From: an uncultured Collinsella sp.
GTDB taxonomy: Bacteria > Actinomycetota > Coriobacteriia > Coriobacteriales > Coriobacteriaceae
Assembly: GCA_905211615.1 (NCBI GenBank)
Contig: CAJMBB010000057.1
Location: forward strand, 1 to 11,783
Reading direction: 5' to 3'
Length of the DNA: 11,783 bases
The translations under genes were made by a program, and so were the position numbers. Shown here piece by piece: positions 7,698-11,783 of this stretch. The notes under the pieces were generated by a model. The model ran no database searches. It had not been told where the DNA came from and worked only from the letters and a program-made list of their open reading frames with translations. How positions within the stretch are numbered: position 1 is the stretch's first letter; each line of letters opens with the position of its first letter.

Positions 7698-7745
7698 GGT
7701 AAACGTGCTAAAACAGGCGGTAAACGGTAGGTAAAGGTGGTTACC
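7698..7745. repeat. Cluster of GGTAAA-type repeats upstream of ppdK
   Basis: On the plus strand GGTAAACG occurs at 7698-7705 and 7719-7726, GGTAAAGG at 7730-7737 and the palindrome GGTTACC at 7739-7745. The starts are spaced 21, 11 and 9 bp, close to whole helical turns, as expected for sites bound side by side by a regulator on one face of the DNA. Read toward ppdK the repeat is CGTTTACC. A single copy in the opposite orientation (CTTTACC) lies at 7804-7810. The regulator is unknown. Confidence 0.5.
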
Positions 7746-7861
7746 TTATGAAGATACCACTACAAGGAAAGTGCAGGTCGGATGCGATGTTTTTGCTAAA
7801 TCGCTTTACCATTTATCAGCATTATTTCCAAGTATTCTCTTTGGTTAGCTAAAAGAGCCCC

Positions 7862-7905
7862 GTCCCAAATTAGCTACCCAAACAACCTTGTCCCAAGTGA
7901 GCTAC
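7862..7905. repeat. Paired 16-bp direct repeats at the ppsR 3' end
   Basis: GTCCCAAATTAGCTAC (7862-7877) and GTCCCAAGTGAGCTAC (7890-7905) match at 14 of 16 positions and start 28 bp apart. The second copy contains the ppsR stop codon. A partial third copy of the TTAGCTA core lies at 7845-7851. They do not form a clear hairpin. They may be a short dispersed intergenic repeat or protein-binding sites; the sequence alone does not decide. Confidence 0.5.
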
Positions 7906-8777
7906 TTTTGTTGAGCGCGGCGGACGGCACGGCGGGCTCTTGCCTCTTGAATCTCTTCGAGGTGAGCAATGATCTCGGCAGCGCTTTCCTCGATGGCTTT
8001 GCCGTCGGTACGCACAACAAAGCAGCCTAAGCGCTTCATGAGGGCACGAGCTTCCTCAAGCTCGCCGCGCACGCTCTCGGGCTCGGCATAGGAGCCGGCA
8101 ACGGCACGAGCGTAGTCATCGCCCAAGCGGCTATCGCGAATTTCGGAAATCACATCGACGGTCGAAATCAGGCCGAACAGGCGCATCGGGTCGACCTCGT
8201 AAATCGACTTGGGCGGCTCCATGCCGTGCGCCAGAGGGACGTTGGCAACCTTGTAACCCTGATAGGCTAAATACATCGACAGCGGCGTCTTGGATGTACG
8301 CGACACACCCAGCAGCACGATATCGGCACTCGACAGATCGTCGCAACCACGCCCGTCATCGTGCTCAACAAAATACTCCATGGCCTCGATGCGATGGAAG
8401 TAACGGTCATCGGTCTTGTGAATCACGCCCGCAACGCCCTTGGGCGGCACGCCAATGAGCGACGACAGCACGGCGAGCGTCGGGCCGATCAGGTCGACTG
8501 AACGAATATGCAGCATGCCCAGGTAATCGAGCACGCGGGCGCGAAGCGTCGGATCGACAATGGTATGGAACACGGCAATATCGCGATGGTCGGCATCGAC
8601 GCGCGGGCCCACAAACGACTTGACCTGCTCTACCGAGGTCACCTTGGACAGGCGCAAGAGACGAAAAGCCCCTTCATCAAATTGCCCGGACGCCGCAAGC
8701 ACCACCTCACAAGCGGTATCGCCGAGCGAGTCGGAGATAACGATAACGTTGGGACGAGCGGTGACCGGGCAATCCAT
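7902..8777 (-). CDS. ppsR: PPDK regulatory protein (bifunctional kinase/pyrophosphorylase)
   Basis: This family (formerly DUF299) inactivates PPDK or PEP synthase by ADP-dependent phosphorylation of a threonine near the catalytic histidine, and restores activity by phosphate-dependent removal that releases pyrophosphate. The 291-residue protein has the N-terminal VIVISDSLGDTA (11-22), HKTDDRYFHRIEAMEYFVEHDDG (120-142), and the P-loop-like LLGVSRTSKTPLSMYLAYQGYKVANVPL (155-182). These are the core family motifs. The start is ATG 8777, with AAAGGAG seven bases upstream. It lies 34 bp after glyS and is the next gene upstream of ppdK, the probable target. The C-terminus is a charged helix rich in Arg, Ala and Gln. 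The bacterial families that act on PPDK and on PEP synthase are similar; the ppdK neighbour favours PPDK. Confidence 0.95.
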   Translation of the reverse strand: MDCPVTARPNVIVISDSLGDTACEVVLAASGQFDEGAFRLLRLSKVTSVEQVKSFVGPRVDADHRDIAVFHTIVDPTLRARVLDYLGMLHIRSVDLIGPTLAVLSSLIGVPPKGVAGVIHKTDDRYFHRIEAMEYFVEHDDGRGCDDLSSADIVLLGVSRTSKTPLSMYLAYQGYKVANVPLAHGMEPPKSIYEVDPMRLFGLISTVDVISEIRDSRLGDDYARAVAGSYAEPESVRGELEEARALMKRLGCFVVRTDGKAIEESAAEIIAHLEEIQEARARRAVRRAQQK

Positions 8778-8811
8778 GCGGGGCTCCTTTTGCGCTTACG
8801 CGCAGGCTAGC

Positions 8812-9446
8812 TTACTTTTTGCGGGCAAGCTCACCGATGTTGGCGATGCCGGAGAAAACGGCCTCGAAGCGGTTGAGCAGCTTAAGGCGATTATCGCGAA
8901 GCTGCTCGTCCTTGTCCATGACCATGACCTCGTCGAAGAAGCGGTCGATGGGGGCACGCAGGGCGGCGAGGGCAGCAAATGCGGCCGGGTAATCCTCGAC
9001 AGCGAGAGCAGCATCGACGGCGGTCCGAGCGGCCTCGGAGGCGTCGGCAAGCGCGAGCTCAACCTCGCCCATCAGGGCGCGGTCGTACTCCGCACCCAGC
9101 TCGGGCTTGGAGATGTGCGCGGCGCGGGCATAGGCGGTCGCCAGGTTATCGAACGTCTCAGCGTCGTTCTTGCGGGCCTCGTCGAGGGCGGCGCAGCGGG
9201 CGAAGAAGACGGACGGAGCAATGATGTGCACCGCGGAGACGGCGGCAACGGTATCGGCCGGGATCTTCTCGTCGCGGGCCATGCTCACCAGGCGGCCATG
9301 GAAGAAGTCGCGAACCTGCTGGGCGACCTCGGCGGCGTCGAACTCAATGCCCTGCTCACTGTAGAGCTCAAGGGCGAAGTCGATGAGCGACGTGGGATCG
9401 ATCGGCAGACGGTCGCGCAGGATGTTGATGGCATCCTTGCGCCAGC
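8812..9446 (-). pseudogene. glyS: Glycyl-tRNA synthetase beta subunit, C-terminal part only
   Basis: GlyS is the tRNA-binding subunit of the alpha2beta2 glycyl-tRNA synthetase. About 209 C-terminal residues of a protein normally near 690 are present, beginning around RKDAINILRDRLPIDPTSLIDFALELY. They include the helical anticodon-binding region, with AVSAVHIIAPSVFFARCAALDEAR and the near-terminal FFDEVMVMDKDEQLRDNRLKLLNRFEAVF, typical of the GlyS end. The sequence upstream of about 9440 is not GlyS; the frame continues into a WYL-domain protein. The codons here are strongly G/C-ended, like ppsR and ppdK, and the order glyS, ppsR, ppdK makes sense. I infer that the gene is intact in the source genome and is cut here by a chimeric join. 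Confidence 0.85.
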
Positions 9447-10236
9447 GCAGGCGCACGATCTCCTCATGCCCGGAAAACATGCCGAACATCTTGCGCGAAT
9501 ACGCTGCCGGACTGAAACTGCCGCGGAAATGCTGCGCACCCTCACGTTTTTCTTCAGTCAGCTGGATGTTTTCCATCTTGTCAACGCGGTAGTTGCGGAT
9601 GCGCGAGCCTTCCGGCGCAGACGGGTCGTAAGCGATGAGGTAATAGTTTTCATTGTCCCATGTCAGCGCCCACGGGCTGACGCAGTAATATGCGCCGTCA
9701 TGACGGTAATTCCGGTAGATTTTATCCCGGCGTGTGAAATCGAGTGCCCAGTTGAAATACAGAAATCGAATTTTCACGCCACTCGACACCGCGCGGTGCA
9801 GGGCGTCGATATTGTAGTAGATCTTCTCATCAATGTTTTTCAGGCGGTCGCTGACATAGACCTGGCGCTGAAGCTGCCGCGCTTCTTCCCTGCTTGCAAG
9901 AGACTCAATCTTGCCGATCAACTCGCGGCTTTTCTTTTCCGTGATAAACCGTGAGCACTGGATCGCGTCTACGAGCAGCTTGAGCTCGGGGAGTTCGAAC
10001 TCGCGTGAGGAAACGCTGTAGCCGCCGCCCGGACCGCGCTGGAGAAAAATATCCATGCCATAGTCCTGCAGGGCCGCCACATCTGCATAGATCGTCTTTC
10101 GGTCGGCATTAATGCCCAGCTGTTCCAGTTTGGAGACCAGCTGTTCTGCATTCAGGTGATGATTATCGTCGGTCTCTTCGAGCAGGATTCGCCGCAGGTA
10201 AAGGAGCTTCAGCTTCTGGTTCGAGCTTTTCGGCAT
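9447..10236 (-). CDS. WYL-domain transcriptional regulator, missing its C-terminus
   Basis: WYL regulators bind DNA through an N-terminal helix-turn-helix and sense ligands, often nucleic acid or nucleotide-like, with the WYL domain. About 264 residues are present of a usual 300-320. The N-terminal winged helix (MPKSSNQKLKLLYLRRILLE to about residue 75) contains the recognition part NADRKTIYADVAAL. The WYL domain (about 145-230) shows VKIRFLYFNW, YCVSPWALTWDNENYYLIAYD and RIRNYRVDKM; the name motif reads YYL here. After RLRW the frame turns into GlyS sequence, so the final WCX part is lost. The start is ATG 10236 with GAAGG about nine bases upstream, and there is a strong promoter at 10274-10302. 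The divergent recombinase gene suggests a shared control region. As read, the ORF spans 8812-10236 (474 residues). Confidence 0.85.
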
Positions 10237-10273
10237 GAAAACGCGCCTTCTTTCCGGGTGTTTTATTGGACTT

Positions 10274-10302
10274 ATTATACCGCTGCGCGCGTGAAAAATC
10301 AA
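10274..10302 (-). promoter_or_regulatory. Promoter for the WYL regulator
   Basis: On the minus strand TTGATT (10302-10297) and a perfect TATAAT (10279-10274) are separated by 17 bp, an almost ideal housekeeping promoter. Transcription would start near 10267, about 30 nt before the ATG. Confidence 0.8.
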
Positions 10303-10309
10303 TAAGTTC

Positions 10310-10338
10310 TCGAAATCCCGCAGGCTTTGTGCTATACT
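10310..10338 (+). promoter_or_regulatory. Promoter for the tyrosine recombinase gene
   Basis: TATACT (10333-10338) has an upstream TGC that makes an extended -10. A weak -35 TCGAAA (10310-10315) sits 17 bp upstream. The -35 is only 7 bp from the -35 of the divergent WYL promoter, so the two promoters are back to back and could be controlled together. Confidence 0.65.
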
Positions 10339-10379
10339 TATTTTGAAATGATATGCCCCATACAAAGGAGGTTTTCCGC

Positions 10380-11444
10380 ATGGAGCGACCGATGTCCGAA
10401 TACGCCGCCGATGCGCCGCGCATCCTGCGCGATTTTCTGACCTATATTTCGACCATCCAGGGCAAGTCCGCCAGGACCGCCCACGAATATTATCTTGATC
10501 TGCGGCTGTTCCTGCGTGTGCTCAAGCACAACAAGGGTCTCGTGCCGCGCGAGCTGCCGATCGACCGCATTGCCATCGATGATGTCGACATTGACTTTCT
10601 CAAAACCGTGACGCTGAGCGATGCCTATGATTATCTGGAATACATGTCCGGCGAGCGCCCCACGCAGCAGAACAGTCCGGATACCGAGTTCGGCCTGAGC
10701 GTAAATTCGCGCGCACGCAAGGTCTCCGCGATCCGCGCATTTTTTCGCTATCTGACCGACAAAAAGCATTTGCTCGAGACCAATCCGATGGCAAGCCTCG
10801 AGTCCCCGACTATCCGCAAAACGCTTCCGGTGTATCTGACCGCCGATGACAGCGTAAAACTGCTCGAAGCCGTGCAGGGCGAATACGCCGAGCGCGATTA
10901 CTGTATTCTGACGCTGTTTCTCAACTGCGGTCTGCGCGTATCCGAGCTCGTCGGTCTCAATCTTACCGACTTTCAGCGTGATACCGTGCGCGTCACCGGC
11001 AAGGGCGGCAAGGAGCGCACGGTCTATCTGAACGAGGCCTGCGCCGACGCGATCAACCAGTATCTGCCGCACCGTCTCCGCCCGCACGACAGGGATAAAA
11101 ACGCGCTGTTCATCAGCCGCAACCGCAACCGCATCAGTGTCCAGACGGTGAAATGGCTCGTCAAGAAATACGTCGGTCAGGCCGGTCTTAACACGCATAA
11201 ATATTCCGCACACAAGCTGCGCCACACCGCCGCAACACTCATGTATCAGAACGGCGTTGACATCCGCACGCTCCAAACTATTCTGGGGCACACAAGCGTC
11301 AGCACGACCATGATCTATACTCATATCGAGGACAGCAGTCTGCGCGAGGCTGCGCAGAAAAATCCGCTCGCATCCGTTCGCCCTCACCGTCAGAGCGGCG
11401 GGAAGGCTGCTTCAGAACAGGAGGAAAACCATGAAGATACTTAA
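10380..11444 (+). CDS. Tyrosine recombinase, XerC/XerD-like
   Basis: This 354-residue tyrosine recombinase is close in layout to the chromosome-dimer-resolving Xer enzymes, with an N-terminal SAM-like core-binding domain (about 10-135) and a C-terminal catalytic domain (about 150-325). The full catalytic set is visible: Arg186 in GLRVSEL, Lys208 in GKGGKER, His278 and Arg281 in HKLRHTAA, His304 in LGHTSVSTT and the nucleophile Tyr313 in IYTHI. The N-terminal half matches core-binding sequence with SARTAHEYYLDLRLFLRVL. The protein is slightly longer than XerC/D (about 300) because of an insertion near 88-110 and a basic/acidic tail (325-354). AAAGGAGG ends eight bases before ATG 10380, which fixes the start. 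It overlaps the next gene by 14 bp. No phage or integron genes adjoin it, so a housekeeping Xer role is more likely than an integrase one. Confidence 0.92.
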   Translation: MERPMSEYAADAPRILRDFLTYISTIQGKSARTAHEYYLDLRLFLRVLKHNKGLVPRELPIDRIAIDDVDIDFLKTVTLSDAYDYLEYMSGERPTQQNSPDTEFGLSVNSRARKVSAIRAFFRYLTDKKHLLETNPMASLESPTIRKTLPVYLTADDSVKLLEAVQGEYAERDYCILTLFLNCGLRVSELVGLNLTDFQRDTVRVTGKGGKERTVYLNEACADAINQYLPHRLRPHDRDKNALFISRNRNRISVQTVKWLVKKYVGQAGLNTHKYSAHKLRHTAATLMYQNGVDIRTLQTILGHTSVSTTMIYTHIEDSSLREAAQKNPLASVRPHRQSGGKAASEQEENHEDT

Positions 11445-11665
11445 TTTCGGTTCGCTGAACATTGATAACGTTTACACTGTCGAGGAATTTGTCCATCCGG
11501 GAGAGACCGTTACCGCAAAGAGCCACACGGTCTTTGCAGGCGGAAAGGGCCTCAACCAGTCGATCGCCGCAGCGCGTGCCGGCGCGGAGGTCATCCACGG
11601 CGGCGCGATCGGCCCTGACGGCGGCTTTCTTGCCTCTCTGCTCGAAGAAGCCGGAGCGGATGCCG
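11431..11665 (+). pseudogene. Ribokinase-like PfkB-family sugar kinase, N-terminal fragment
   Basis: About 78 residues of a PfkB-family carbohydrate kinase, most like ribokinase, are present. The sequence shows the N-terminal strand MKILNFGSLNIDNVYTV, PGETVTA (23-29), the substrate-binding FAGGKGLNQSIAAARAG (35-51) and IGPDGGFLASLLEEAGAD (60-77). The family is usually about 300 residues. The start ATG is preceded by AGGAGG six bases upstream and lies inside the end of the recombinase gene, so the two are probably coupled. After about 11660 the frame no longer looks like ribokinase; the DNA matches DnaK on the other strand. I infer that the gene is cut by a chimeric join, since nothing suggests a natural truncation. 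Other PfkB kinases such as fructokinase are possible. Confidence 0.8.
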
Positions 11666-11783
11666 GTGAGCTTGAATTTGCCCAGACTCTTGTTGTCGCG
11701 GGCAAAGTGGCGCTCGCCCTGCAGCACGTTGATCTCCACGCTGGTCTGCATGGGGCGGGCCGTGGTAAAGATCTGGCTCTTGC
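11659..11783 (-). pseudogene. dnaK: DnaK (Hsp70) internal fragment
   Basis: On the minus strand, from codon 11781-11779, the sequence reads KSQIFTTARPMQTSVEINVL and then QGERHFARDNKSLGKFKLTGI. This is the well-known start of the substrate-binding beta domain of DnaK (around residues 415-455 in the E. coli protein), covering about 41 codons. The continuation expected in DnaK (a proline-rich PAPRG) is absent; from 11658 the DNA belongs to the ribokinase-like gene on the other strand. Neither a start nor a stop of dnaK is present. The fragment is placed antisense to the ribokinase frame, which is not a natural arrangement. It looks like a third source fragment joined at the right edge of the window. 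Confidence 0.85.

Larger units (their letters stand above)
7576..7901. other. Intergenic region upstream of ppdK
   Basis: This 326-bp gap between ppsR and ppdK has no credible gene. It holds, from the ppdK side, the ribosome binding site, a possible -10 element TATAGT on the minus strand (7656-7651) without a good -35, the GGTAAA-type repeats at 7698-7745, an AT-rich stretch (7780-7860), and paired 16-bp repeats beside the ppsR stop. I see no clear terminator for ppsR, so some read-through into ppdK is possible. Confidence 0.6.

Noticed and set aside
8560..9954. A 464-codon plus-strand frame across the glyS/WYL join
   Set aside because: It is antisense to two recognised proteins and crosses the suspected chimeric join.
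8812..10236. A natural WYL-aminoacyl-tRNA synthetase fusion protein as a new regulatory system
   Set aside because: Only the C-terminal third of GlyS is present, without the rest of the subunit, and the WYL protein is truncated; codon use and apparent taxonomy change at the same point. A join artefact explains all of this.
10338..11387. A 349-codon minus-strand frame opposite the recombinase
   Set aside because: The plus-strand gene has the full catalytic set and a strong ribosome binding site; the antisense frame has neither.
10380..11444. The recombinase as the integrase of a mobile element carrying the 2.2-kb block
   Set aside because: No attachment-site repeats, tRNA target, excisionase or other mobile genes are seen, and the block ends lie within genes from different hosts.
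1..11783. CRISPR arrays, tRNA or rRNA genes, insertion sequences
   Set aside because: I read both strands for regularly spaced repeats, cloverleaf patterns and transposase motifs and found none.

Overview
The window is mostly one strand of a high-GC Actinomycetota chromosome, most likely a gut Coriobacteriia such as Collinsella. That placement is inferred from the protein sequences, the strong G/C third-position bias and the gene order; it was not checked by a search. From the left edge to about position 9440 every gene lies on the minus strand. In transcription order they are the 3' end of glyS, ppsR, ppdK, rplS, rnhB, yraN, comM, dprA and the first 81 codons of trmFO. The themes are pyruvate/PEP metabolism with its regulator (ppdK and ppsR), translation (glyS, rplS), RNA/DNA maintenance (rnhB, yraN), DNA uptake and recombination (comM, dprA) and tRNA modification (trmFO).

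Region by region: trmFO (partial), dprA, comM and yraN (1-3200) form a tight co-transcribed block with overlapping or nearly abutting genes. A strong terminator at 3299-3340 separates it from rnhB. rplS has its own promoter, a structured leader and a terminator that lies just before rnhB. ppdK ends at a 12-bp hairpin. A 326-bp gap upstream of ppdK holds helically spaced GGTAAA-type repeats and, next to the ppsR stop, a pair of 16-bp repeats. ppsR follows glyS at 34 bp.

From about 9440 to 11660 the sequence changes identity. It holds a WYL-domain regulator (minus strand) and, divergently, a tyrosine recombinase followed by the start of a ribokinase-family gene (plus strand). These look like Clostridia (Oscillospiraceae-like) genes. 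The left edge of this block falls inside glyS and inside the WYL gene, joining the two in frame into an apparent 474-residue fusion. At the right edge the ribokinase ORF runs into an antisense DnaK fragment (about 11659-11783). Both joins cut conserved housekeeping genes, and glyS is essential, so the simplest reading is a chimeric assembly of at least three unrelated fragments, not a new fusion system.

I found no CRISPR array, tRNA, rRNA or insertion sequence. The most useful biological signals are the ppdK upstream repeats, the ppsR/ppdK regulatory pair, the rplS leader and attenuator-like terminator, and the back-to-back promoters between the WYL and recombinase genes.
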